A DNA stretch of 18,051 nt from an uncultured Terriglobales bacterium (GTDB lineage Bacteria; Acidobacteriota; Terriglobia; Terriglobales; Acidobacteriaceae). Under the pieces are notes generated by a model, which was given only the letters and a program-made list of their open reading frames with translations, did not search any database and was not told the origin of the DNA. The position numbers were made by a program, and so were the translations under genes. Positions 1-6,731 of this stretch are shown here, one piece after another; the stretch's first letter is position 1, and each line of letters begins with the position of its first letter. The stretch covers positions 1 to 18,051 of the forward strand of contig CATPBY010000459.1 of assembly GCA_955652845.1 (NCBI GenBank), read 5' to 3'.

Positions 1-1141
1 CATTAGGTACCGTCCAGCCCTCATAGATGCCGCTGTCTAATCGGATTGCCGGCCCGGAAGGTTCCCGCAGCGAGGTGATCTTGCCGGGGCTGGGAAAGTA
101 ATTGTTATCTGGATCCTCCGCGTAAATTCGGCACTCCATCGAATGCCCGCGGAGCAGAATCTCCTCCTGGGCGAAGGGCAATTTTTCCCCGAACCCAATG
201 CGAAACTGCAACTGCACAAGATCAGTTCCGGTAATCAATTCGGTTACAGGGTGTTCCACCTGCAATCTCGTATTCATCTCCAAAAAATAAAATTTCTTGT
301 CCTGATCAACCAAAAATTCAACCGTGCCCGCATTGGTGTAGCCCGCAGCCTGAGCCACACGCACGGCAACTTCGCCCATGCGCCGCCGCATGTCCGCATC
401 CACTACTGGCGACGGCGCTTCCTCCAGAACTTTCTGGTGCCGTCGTTGAATGGAGCATTCGCGTTCGCCAAGATAAACCGTGTTGCCCTGCTCATCCGCC
501 AGCACTTGCATTTCGATATGCCGGGGGTTGACGATTGCCTTCTCGAGATAAACTTCGCCGTCTCCAAAGGCTCGCTGCGCTTCACTGCTGGCGGCTTCCA
601 TCGCGGAATTCAGTTCTTTCGCATCGTGCACCAGCCGCATTCCCTTGCCGCCGCCGCCCGCCGCCGCCTTCAGCATCACGGGGTAACCGATCTTCGATGC
701 CGTCTCTTCTGCTTCCCGGGATGACTGCAATCCGCGGGAAGTTCCCGGAACAAAAGGGATGCCATTCTTTTCCATCTGTTGCCGGGCGCGTGTCTTCGAG
801 CCCATCAACTCCATCGCAGCCGGCTCCGGCCCGATGAACTTGACCCCGGCGTCAGCGCAAGCCTGTGCGAACTTCGCATCCTCGGAAAGAAAGCCGTAAC
901 CGGGATGAATCGCGTCGGCGCCACTGCGCCGGGCCACCTCAAGGATTCTTGGGATGTTAAGGTAGGATTCCGTTGCAGTCGACGGCCCGATGGAGTAGGC
1001 CTCATCGGCCAACTGGACATGCAGCGCTGCCCGGTCGGCTTCGGAGTAAACCGCAACCGGAATGATTCCCATCTCGCGGCACGCGCGGATCACGCGGACC
1101 GCAACTGCTCCGCGGTTGGCGACAAGGATTTTCTTGAACAT
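1..1141 (-). CDS. Biotin carboxylase subunit of an acyl-CoA (acetyl/propionyl-CoA) carboxylase, partial at the 3' end
   Basis: This subunit carboxylates biotin on its carrier protein with ATP and bicarbonate, the first half-reaction of acetyl-CoA or propionyl-CoA carboxylation. The frame is open from an ATG at 1141 to the window edge, giving 380 codons with no stop, so the C-terminus is missing. Visible marks are the N-terminal start MFKKILVANRG, HPGYGFLSE near residue 79, the ATP-grasp glycine loop GGGGKGM at 162-168, ERECSIQRRHQK near 226-237, and EMNTRLQVEHPVTE at 278-291. Wording such as KAAAGGGGKGM and RHIEMQVLAD resembles the alpha chains of propionyl/methylcrotonyl-CoA carboxylases more than classical AccC. 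The missing part could hold more domains, so accC versus a longer alpha chain stays open. The usual NRGEIA motif reads NRGAVA. No accB is next to it; a terminator at 1576-1604 separates it from the upstream operon. Confidence 0.93.
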   Translation of the reverse strand, partial: MFKKILVANRGAVAVRVIRACREMGIIPVAVYSEADRAALHVQLADEAYSIGPSTATESYLNIPRILEVARRSGADAIHPGYGFLSEDAKFAQACADAGVKFIGPEPAAMELMGSKTRARQQMEKNGIPFVPGTSRGLQSSREAEETASKIGYPVMLKAAAGGGGKGMRLVHDAKELNSAMEAASSEAQRAFGDGEVYLEKAIVNPRHIEMQVLADEQGNTVYLGERECSIQRRHQKVLEEAPSPVVDADMRRRMGEVAVRVAQAAGYTNAGTVEFLVDQDKKFYFLEMNTRLQVEHPVTELITGTDLVQLQFRIGFGEKLPFAQEEILLRGHSMECRIYAEDPDNNYFPSPGKITSLREPSGPAIRLDSGIYEGWTVPN

Positions 1142-1207
1142 CGCTTTAATGGCGCCCTTACGCCAAATCCATTTTAATTTTACAGAAGGCTGCCTGAATA
1201 ACCTGCG

Positions 1208-1528
1208 ATGGCATCCCGCCCGCATGCGGGGTATGATCGGCGGGGACTCGCGCTGCAGCGAGGAACGGTCATCTTGCTTGACCCAGGTTCGTGGCTGTTG
1301 CGGGCAGAAACCTTCGCTCCTCAGATGCGTCGTACCGAGCAGAGGTATGAATTGCGTCCCGGCGCGGTATTGTGGCTGTTTCAAGCGGGCTTTCTTGTCG
1401 ACCGGGAACCAGACCTGCGCGCCGAACTTGCCCAGTATGGTTGCGCCGGACCACGAAACTTCGGACAAAACATCTTCCTCTGCCAATTGACGATGACTCG
1501 CTCCACATATCCAGCTTCTATGAAATGA
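1208..1528 (+). CDS. Hypothetical protein, 106 aa, doubtful
   Basis: I do not recognise this product. It is the only sizeable open frame in the 487-base gap between the biotin carboxylase gene and the TPR gene. The frame opens at an ATG right after an in-frame TAA at 1199-1201 and ends at a TGA. Composition is protein-like: mixed hydrophobic and charged residues, several Arg and Leu, and a Cys/Phe-rich stretch near the end. There is no signal peptide, membrane segment or familiar motif, and no convincing ribosome binding site. Its best support is the hairpin terminator about 48 bases downstream, which works in both directions and could end a plus-strand transcript. It may be a lineage-specific gene or a chance frame in the leader of the biotin carboxylase gene. 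Confidence 0.3.
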   Translation: MASRPHAGYDRRGLALQRGTVILLDPGSWLLRAETFAPQMRRTEQRYELRPGAVLWLFQAGFLVDREPDLRAELAQYGCAGPRNFGQNIFLCQLTMTRSTYPASMK

Positions 1529-1575
1529 CGAGGCAATTCTGAACGGTACTCTTGTGGCGAAAAGAGTCCAAATGG

Positions 1576-1604
1576 AAAAGCCCGTCCGCTTGGACGGGCT
1601 TTTT
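1576..1604. terminator. Bidirectional rho-independent terminator
   Basis: The arms GCCCGTCC (1580-1587) and GGACGGGC (1592-1599) form an 8-bp GC-rich stem around a four-base loop. A-tracts on the left and T-tracts on the right extend it to 12 bp. Read leftwards it ends transcription about 25 bases after the stop of the TPR lipoprotein gene, closing the tonB-exbB-exbD-exbD-TPR run. Read rightwards it has five T residues after the stem, so it could also end a transcript from the doubtful 1208-1528 frame. Confidence 0.85.
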
Positions 1605-1628
1605 ACTCCTCTTGCCAATCTAACCCGA

Positions 1629-2450
1629 TTACTTCGGCTGGTCCATGGTAATGCCCTGCACACCGGGCTGCTTTTCCGCCTTGATTTTCTTGGTCGCCAT
1701 GGTTTTATCCACCCATTCATCGGCGGTCTTCAGGTCCGCAGCTCGCGCCGCGGGATCATCGCACTGCACGTCCGCGCGCTCGCGATATAGCAAATTCATG
1801 TAAGCCATGGCGTCATCGTAATCCGCTCGTAACTGGAGCGCTTTGTCCAGCATCCCGATTCCGTCCTTGATCACATCAGAATTCCTATCTCGCAACATGG
1901 TGCAGACTTTCTTGTCTTTGAGTGGCTCCTCCGGCTTCATTCCCAGCTTGGCGCGTTCTTCCATGCGAGGCTGGTAGGCCTGGGTCCAGTCAATCACGGC
2001 GACCGAGTAATAGGACTCGGGATCGTTCGGGTCCAGGTCAACCGCCTTGCGATAGTAGCTCTTGGCATCCTCAAACTTCTTCATCTGCAGATACAGGTAG
2101 GCGATGCCCTTCGTGCTATTGATTTTCTGCTCGCGAGCCGGCTTGTGGTCAAGAACCGACTTGTACTCCTCAATCGCCTGCTGCCCCATGCGGTTATTGT
2201 CCTCGGTGTCGGCTCCGGGAATGTATTGCTGGGCATAGGCGGTGGCCAGGTACAAGCGCGCATTCAGCAGGGCAGGGTCCAGGGAGACAGCTTTCTGAAA
2301 GTGGTCGATTGCTTCTTCATATTTCGCATTCTTGTAGGACTGCACGCCTTTGTTCAGTTGATCGCGCGCCTGCAGCTTGCTGCAGGCCACGCCGGAAGAC
2401 AACGCCAGGCCGACCGCCATCATTGCCAGCACTTGTACGCTTTTTTTCAT
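1629..2450 (-). CDS. TPR-repeat lipoprotein/periplasmic protein of the TonB cassette
   Basis: This is a predicted exported tetratricopeptide-repeat protein, probably a protein-interaction scaffold at the cell envelope; its partner is unknown. I take the start as ATG at 2450 (273 aa), because it gives a standard signal peptide MKKSVQVLAMMAVGLAL and an AGGGAG ribosome site sits 12 bases upstream. An in-frame GTG at 2474 would add eight charged residues before the signal. A Cys at residue 23 follows SSGVA, a loose lipobox (Gly rather than Leu at -3), so lipidation is likely but unproven. TPR units lie near residues 27-75 and 108-160, with signatures such as YEEAIDHFQKAVSLDP and FEDAKSYYRKAVDLDPNDP. 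The C-terminal third is charged and has two further Cys. It is the last gene of the tonB-exbB-exbD-exbD run, about 105 bases after the second exbD, and is followed by a strong terminator, suggesting it serves the same envelope machinery. Confidence 0.88.
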   Translation of the reverse strand: MKKSVQVLAMMAVGLALSSGVACSKLQARDQLNKGVQSYKNAKYEEAIDHFQKAVSLDPALLNARLYLATAYAQQYIPGADTEDNNRMGQQAIEEYKSVLDHKPAREQKINSTKGIAYLYLQMKKFEDAKSYYRKAVDLDPNDPESYYSVAVIDWTQAYQPRMEERAKLGMKPEEPLKDKKVCTMLRDRNSDVIKDGIGMLDKALQLRADYDDAMAYMNLLYRERADVQCDDPAARAADLKTADEWVDKTMATKKIKAEKQPGVQGITMDQPK

Positions 2451-2555
2451 TGCGTTGTAAGTCTCCCTTGCCACGGAATCCGAAGGAAATGATCAGCCGG
2501 CAGGACCGAGAACCAGGATTGCGTCTTCAACTTTTCCGGTGCCGGCGCTAACCCC

Positions 2556-2999
2556 TTAACCGCCTGCTTCGATCTTGGCTGTAATCAGGCCGACTTTGTC
2601 GACACCCGAAGCATGGGCGATGTCAATTACATTGGCCACATCGGCGAACGGAATACTATCATCCCCTTTGACGAACATCACCTTTTCCGCACGGGTTTTG
2701 AAGATATCGGTGAGCCGTCCCTGCAGGTTCTCCCAGGTTGTATCCTCGGAGTTGATCTTCAAAGCGGGAGCCTGGCCCGCGCCGCGATCAATTAATTGCA
2801 CGACGATAGTGCGGTCAGGCGCCTGGTTCTTGGGTGCATTCGGCGGCGGCGGCTGGGGCACCAGGGCATCCAGCCCTTTCGGGGTCAGGGGTGTGATTAC
2901 CATGAAAATAATCAGTAATACCAGCAGCACGTCAATGAGCGGAGTAACGTTCATGTCCGCGCTTTGACCACCCTTGGCGCCTCCTGCTGTCATTCCCAT
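2556..2999 (-). CDS. exbD: ExbD/TolR-family biopolymer transport protein (second copy)
   Basis: ExbD-family proteins form the proton channel with ExbB and pass proton-motive force to TonB. The 147-residue product matches the usual family size. It has a short cytoplasmic N-terminus, one membrane helix at about residues 17-37 with the motif NVTPLIDVLLVLLIIFMVITP, whose Asp is the conserved proton-carrying residue, then a proline-rich linker (QPPPP near 49-53) and a periplasmic domain. GGAGAAGAAAT lies just before the ATG, a good ribosome site. It follows another exbD by 49 bases. The two paralogues keep the membrane motif but differ in the periplasmic domain. It could equally be labelled tolR, but the adjacent TonB-type protein favours exbD. 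Confidence 0.93.
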   Translation of the reverse strand: MGMTAGGAKGGQSADMNVTPLIDVLLVLLIIFMVITPLTPKGLDALVPQPPPPNAPKNQAPDRTIVVQLIDRGAGQAPALKINSEDTTWENLQGRLTDIFKTRAEKVMFVKGDDSIPFADVANVIDIAHASGVDKVGLITAKIEAGG

Positions 3000-3029
3000 A
3001 TTTCTTCTCCTGTGATTTCTGCGGCCTAT

Positions 3030-3055
3030 TCTGCTCTATTGATCTGCTCTATTGA
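3030..3055. repeat. 13-bp perfect tandem duplication at the end of the first exbD
   Basis: TCTGCTCTATTGA occurs twice back to back (3030-3042 and 3043-3055). The second copy contains the stop codon of the upstream exbD gene (minus-strand TAG at 3049-3051) and the first lies in the spacer before the second exbD. It looks like a slippage duplication with no obvious function. Confidence 0.85.
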
Positions 3056-3522
3056 CCGGCAGGCGGAGTTGTTGTGGCCGGCGCCGCGGGTGGTGCCGCT
3101 GTTGTCTTTCTTTGTTCAGTCAACAAGCCCAACTGATCGACTCCTGCTGCGCGCACGTTGTCCACGACCGCGACCACAGATCCGAATTTCGCCCGCGCGT
3201 CCGCCTTTACATACACTATTTTTTCCTGCTTGTTGGCGATGCGGTCTTTAACCTTGCCGGTCAGTTGATCCACCGGAAGCTTATCGTTCCCGAAGTAAAC
3301 CGTGCCATCCCGCATGACGGCTACCAGCAGGGCATCCTCTTTATCGGCATCGGGCATGGGGGTTGGGTTGTTTACTTGTACCAGATCCACACTCTGGCCG
3401 TGCTGCAACATAGGGGTGATGACCATGAAGATGATCAGCAGTACCAGCATAACGTCCACCATTGGTGTGACGTTAATAGCGGAGCTGACGTTCGCTCCCT
3501 CGTTTCGTTTTGCGAGTGCCAT
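3049..3522 (-). CDS. exbD: ExbD/TolR-family biopolymer transport protein (first copy)
   Basis: This is the first of two consecutive ExbD paralogues, 157 residues. The order is a short cytoplasmic N-terminus, a single membrane helix around residues 18-38 with NVTPMVDVMLVLLIIFMVITP and the conserved channel Asp at about residue 23, then a periplasmic domain. The C-terminal tail is low-complexity Ala/Pro/Thr (AAPPAAPATTTPPAG), which the second copy lacks. The periplasmic part also differs clearly from the second copy (VYFGNDKLPVDQL here), so this is an old duplication with probable specialisation, such as heteromeric ExbD. GAGAGGTAACGCC precedes the ATG and gives a plausible ribosome site. A 121-base spacer with a strong GC-rich hairpin separates it from exbB, unlike the 49-base spacer to the next exbD. 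Confidence 0.93.
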   Translation of the reverse strand: MALAKRNEGANVSSAINVTPMVDVMLVLLIIFMVITPMLQHGQSVDLVQVNNPTPMPDADKEDALLVAVMRDGTVYFGNDKLPVDQLTGKVKDRIANKQEKIVYVKADARAKFGSVVAVVDNVRAAGVDQLGLLTEQRKTTAAPPAAPATTTPPAGQ

Positions 3523-3588
3523 GGCGTTACCTCTCTCAAGCGCTGAATTGCGCCAATGCCTTCTTAACAGCTTCGGCTTGAGCTTTCA

Positions 3589-3612
3589 GGGCGCCGCAGC
3601 CTCGCGGCGCCC
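3589..3612. repeat. Strong GC-rich hairpin between exbB and the first exbD
   Basis: GGGCGCCGC (3589-3597) and GCGGCGCCC (3604-3612) form a perfect 9-bp, all-GC stem with a six-base loop, inside the 121-base spacer between the exbB stop and the exbD start. No T-run follows on either strand, so it is not a classical terminator. It could be an mRNA-processing or stability element that limits exbD expression relative to exbB; that role is inference. Confidence 0.7.
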
Positions 3613-3643
3613 AGTCGGCAACTCATAGCCGCAGCAAAGGCCG

Positions 3644-4399
3644 CTAGGTGCGGCGCATTCCCCGGCGCTTCAGGAAATAATCAATCAATTCGCTCGAGGA
3701 GTTGTCCATCTCCACGTCGAAGGCTTCTACGCGGCCGGTCAGATAGTTAAACATCATCACCGCCGGAATAGCCACGAACAATCCGATAGCAGTAGTCACC
3801 AGCGCTTCCGAAATACCGCCTGCGACCGCGCCCAGACCGGTAGCCTTCTGCGTAGAAATTTCACGGAAGGCGTTCAGAATACCCATCACCGTGCCGAACA
3901 GGCCCACGAACGGCGCTGTCGATCCAATGGTGGCCAGCCCGCCCAGTCCGCGCTTCAACTCGGCGTGGACAATTGCTTCGGTGCGCTCGAGGGCGCGCTT
4001 GGAGGCTTCGATGGTTTCACCGGGAATCTCACCGCTTTCCTGGTGGGCGCGGAATTCCATCAGGCCAGCGGTCACAACCTTGGCCAGATGGCTCTTCTTG
4101 TTGCGCTCGGCCACCTTGATGGCCTCGTCTATTTTGCCATCTCTCAGAGCGCCCGCGACCGCTGGTGCGAACGCCCGCGACTGCTTCCGGGCGGCATTGA
4201 ATGCCATCCAGCGGTCAATCATCACCCCTATCGACCATCCAGACATGATGAACAGAATGATCACCACCGCCTTAGCGATGATGCCCATCTGGCGCCATAG
4301 GGAAAGTGGGTCCCACTGTACCGATTGTTCCTGTAACAGCCAGGTGGCCGTGGTGGATACCGTGCTCAGAGTATGTGCAGCTAAGTTGGCTACGAACAT
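3644..4399 (-). CDS. exbB: ExbB/TolQ/MotA-family proton channel protein
   Basis: ExbB forms the pentameric inner-membrane channel that, with ExbD, energises TonB. The 251-residue product has the family layout: an N-terminal stretch, a first membrane helix near residues 38-60 (IIAKAVVIILFIMSGWSIGVM), a cytoplasmic domain with the helical run around ASKRALERTEAIVHAELKRG, a second helix near 151-178 containing STAPFVGLFGTVMGI, and a third near 194-220 (ISEALVTTAIGLFVAIP). The GLFGTVMGI and EALVTTAIGLFVAIP segments are the conserved channel-lining motifs. The ATG at 4399 is preceded by GGAGGGAGAAG, a good ribosome site. It sits between tonB and two exbD genes, so ExbB is preferred over TolQ; no tolA, tolB or pal is in the window. 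Confidence 0.95.
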   Translation of the reverse strand: MFVANLAAHTLSTVSTTATWLLQEQSVQWDPLSLWRQMGIIAKAVVIILFIMSGWSIGVMIDRWMAFNAARKQSRAFAPAVAGALRDGKIDEAIKVAERNKKSHLAKVVTAGLMEFRAHQESGEIPGETIEASKRALERTEAIVHAELKRGLGGLATIGSTAPFVGLFGTVMGILNAFREISTQKATGLGAVAGGISEALVTTAIGLFVAIPAVMMFNYLTGRVEAFDVEMDNSSSELIDYFLKRRGMRRT

Positions 4400-4558
4400 G
4401 AGTTGCTTCTCCCTCCTCAGAACTTGTTAAATGCGGTGTCGCTGATAAATCCCGGGAAATCTTCAAAAGCTCGGCTGCTTTAAGGAAAAAGGCAACGGTA
4501 GCGCCCGAAACGTTCCTCGCCCCAGCCGCTTATCAAAATCTATATCGCCAGGGAAACC

Positions 4559-5302
4559 TTAGCCTCCGGATAGCGAGAAAATCACTGTAATCTGGGTGTC
4601 AACTTCTACCGGCTCGCCATTCAAAATGTACGGCCGGTACTTCCACTGCTTCACGGCCTCGATAGCGGCCGGAGCCAGCATAGGATGCCCGCTGATCAGG
4701 TGAAGGTTTTCGATACTTCCATCTTTGCTGATCTCAGCCTGCAAAAGCACACTACCTTGGATGCGCGCTTGCCGCGCCAAAGGCGGGTAGTTAGGCTGAA
4801 CTTTACGCAGCAGCAGACCCTGGGTTACGCCCTGCGACACGCGCACCCGTTGCGGCGTCGCTATCTTAGGCACGGCCATGGGGGTGGAGTTGATAATGCC
4901 GCCGATCACTCCTCCCATTTGCCCTCCGGGCACGCCGCCCGGCACTCCACCCACGACTCCGGCCATTGTGTTCATCGGCGGCGGAGCCTCTTCTTCCTTG
5001 ATCATTTGTACTTTCTCGGGAATCTTGGTGGGGGTGCGCAGCTGGCCGTTAATGATGTCAGTCTGAATCTGCTTGACTACCTTGACCGGAGCCGCTGCCG
5101 GCGGCGGGGGTGGGGGCGGAGGAGGCGGAGGCGCCACCAGGAATGTCATAAGCTGGGTCTTTGGCAGGGCTTCGGTGAATAACAGAGGAATCAGTACCAG
5201 TACACCGATCAGCCCCACCTGTAACACGAATGAGAGAGCCGTCGTCGCACCTCGCTTGGTCTTCAGCTTTCCACCAGATTCGATCAGGCTGTCTTCAAAC
5301 AT
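4559..5302 (-). CDS. tonB: TonB-family energy transducer
   Basis: TonB spans the periplasm and passes energy from the ExbB-ExbD channel to TonB-dependent outer-membrane transporters. The 247-residue product has a cytoplasmic N-terminus, one membrane helix at about 21-43, eleven consecutive prolines at 58-68, a linker with a Gly/Val-rich low-complexity stretch (about 114-137), and a C-terminal TonB domain at about 168-243 with the signatures YPPLARQARIQGSV, SGHPMLAPAAIEAVKQWKYRP and the closing VEVDTQITVIF. The N-terminus is cytoplasmic and basic, as expected for a signal anchor. GGAGGAG lies six bases before the ATG, the clearest ribosome site in the window. It follows secF by 125 bases and precedes exbB by 159 bases. 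The glycine-rich linker is less typical than a Pro-Lys/Pro-Glu one, so the exact client is unknown. Confidence 0.95.
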   Translation of the reverse strand: MFEDSLIESGGKLKTKRGATTALSFVLQVGLIGVLVLIPLLFTEALPKTQLMTFLVAPPPPPPPPPPPAAAPVKVVKQIQTDIINGQLRTPTKIPEKVQMIKEEEAPPPMNTMAGVVGGVPGGVPGGQMGGVIGGIINSTPMAVPKIATPQRVRVSQGVTQGLLLRKVQPNYPPLARQARIQGSVLLQAEISKDGSIENLHLISGHPMLAPAAIEAVKQWKYRPYILNGEPVEVDTQITVIFSLSGG

Positions 5303-5427
5303 AGAGGTCTCCTCCTACACCAGCCCTACACCCGCTTAGACACCGCCCACGCCCGCTCAGTTCCCGAATTGGCCACCACTCTGGCAGATTCCATCGCGGT
5401 TATCGTTCAGATCTAAATCCTTGTGTG

Positions 5428-6684
5428 CTAGCTGCTTACACCCGCCTTGGAGTCCTTAGCCCGCGCCCGGTTGGGAACAGGGCGCCCGCCCTTGCCCTCA
5501 ATCGCTTTACCGCCCGGCCCAATCACGGGCCGCGCTCCCCGTTTGGTTCGCCAATCCTGGTAGGCCACCAGAATCGGCGCTGCAATGGCAATCGAGGAAT
5601 AGGTACCAATCAGAATGCCGATTACCAATGCAAAGGAGAATCCATGGAGCACTTCTCCACCAAACAAATACAGAGCCAGCACCGTCAGGAATGTTAAGCC
5701 CGCTGTCAAGATGGTCCGGCTCAAGGTCTGATTAATGCTGCGGTTGACGATGTCCGACAGCTTTTCCCGGCGCATCAGCTTCAAGTTCTCGCGGATGCGA
5801 TCGAAGACCACGATTGTATCGTTGTTGGAATAACCGATCAGGGTCAGGATGGCTGCTATCACGGTCAGAGAGATTTCCTTATTCGCCAGCGAAAAAGCGC
5901 CCACCGTGATCAACGTATCGTGAAACACAGTAACCACCGCGGCCACACCGTAAATACACTCAAATCGGAATGCCAGGTATACCAACATGCCAGCCAGGGA
6001 GTAAATCACCGCCCACTTGGCTTGACTTTGCAACTGTTTTCCGACCTGGGGTCCGACTATTTCCACCTGATATATCCCGAAATCCGAAAGATAGAATCCG
6101 TCCTGAAGTGTGGTTACGACTGCAGGGTCGACCAGACCCTTCAGATCGTCGAAGGAACTTAGCACGCCGCCCTTAGTCTTATCCCGATAGTTAACAATTC
6201 GTTGCGCAACATCGGTGTAACGTTGGTTAGCATCCGTGGCTGCGTGCAGTGGATCTTTATTCAGCAGGTAATTCGCCAGCGTCAAAGCACTGGAATTGTT
6301 GAGGTCCTGCTTGCCGGCCGGCGCATTTGTCTCCAGCGCATTGATGACCTTGATCTTGCCTTCATCCAGCGCCTTCTCGCTGGTTTCCTGCACATCGAGG
6401 TCAATCAACACTTCATTGCTCGCAGGAACTCCCAGCCGCTGAATCCGGGCCCGTCCGAGACCGACCCGCCCCAAGGCGGCGCGGATGGCATCGTCGTTTG
6501 GAGGATGCGAGAACTTGACATAAACCAGCGTGCCCCCACGGAAGTCTACACCCAGCGGAATTCCATGCCAGAACAACATGGAAAGAATCCCCGCCACGCT
6601 GAACACCAACGAAAAGGCGAGAAAATACCACTTCTTGCCAAGAAAATCTATGTTTGGATTGCGAAAAAATTCCACTCTGCTCAA
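5428..6684 (-). CDS. secF: Protein translocase subunit SecF
   Basis: SecF works with SecD to use the proton gradient to pull preproteins out of the SecYEG channel on the periplasmic side. Family features in order: a first membrane helix near 20-40, the SecD/F motif GVDFRGG at 45-51, a periplasmic domain, then five helices with TVFHDTLITVG near 252 and GYSNNDTIVVFDRIREN near 284-300. At 418 residues it is about 100 longer than the usual 300-320. The surplus is mainly in the periplasmic domain (roughly 115-200) and in a basic, Gly/Pro-rich C-terminal tail. The start is uncertain: TTG at 6684 is very close to an AAGGGG ribosome site, while GTG at 6675 (codon 4) sits about 11 bases from it. secD lies 47 bases upstream, in the conserved order. 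Confidence 0.95.
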   Translation of the reverse strand: MSRVEFFRNPNIDFLGKKWYFLAFSLVFSVAGILSMLFWHGIPLGVDFRGGTLVYVKFSHPPNDDAIRAALGRVGLGRARIQRLGVPASNEVLIDLDVQETSEKALDEGKIKVINALETNAPAGKQDLNNSSALTLANYLLNKDPLHAATDANQRYTDVAQRIVNYRDKTKGGVLSSFDDLKGLVDPAVVTTLQDGFYLSDFGIYQVEIVGPQVGKQLQSQAKWAVIYSLAGMLVYLAFRFECIYGVAAVVTVFHDTLITVGAFSLANKEISLTVIAAILTLIGYSNNDTIVVFDRIRENLKLMRREKLSDIVNRSINQTLSRTILTAGLTFLTVLALYLFGGEVLHGFSFALVIGILIGTYSSIAIAAPILVAYQDWRTKRGARPVIGPGGKAIEGKGGRPVPNRARAKDSKAGVSS

Positions 6685-6731
6685 AACCCCTTATCAGATC
6701 ATATGGGGACGGCCACTCGCCCCCGAACATA

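Noticed and set aside
2451..2474. GTG start at 2474 for the TPR lipoprotein
   Set aside because: It would put charged residues before a signal peptide that begins cleanly at the ATG at 2450.
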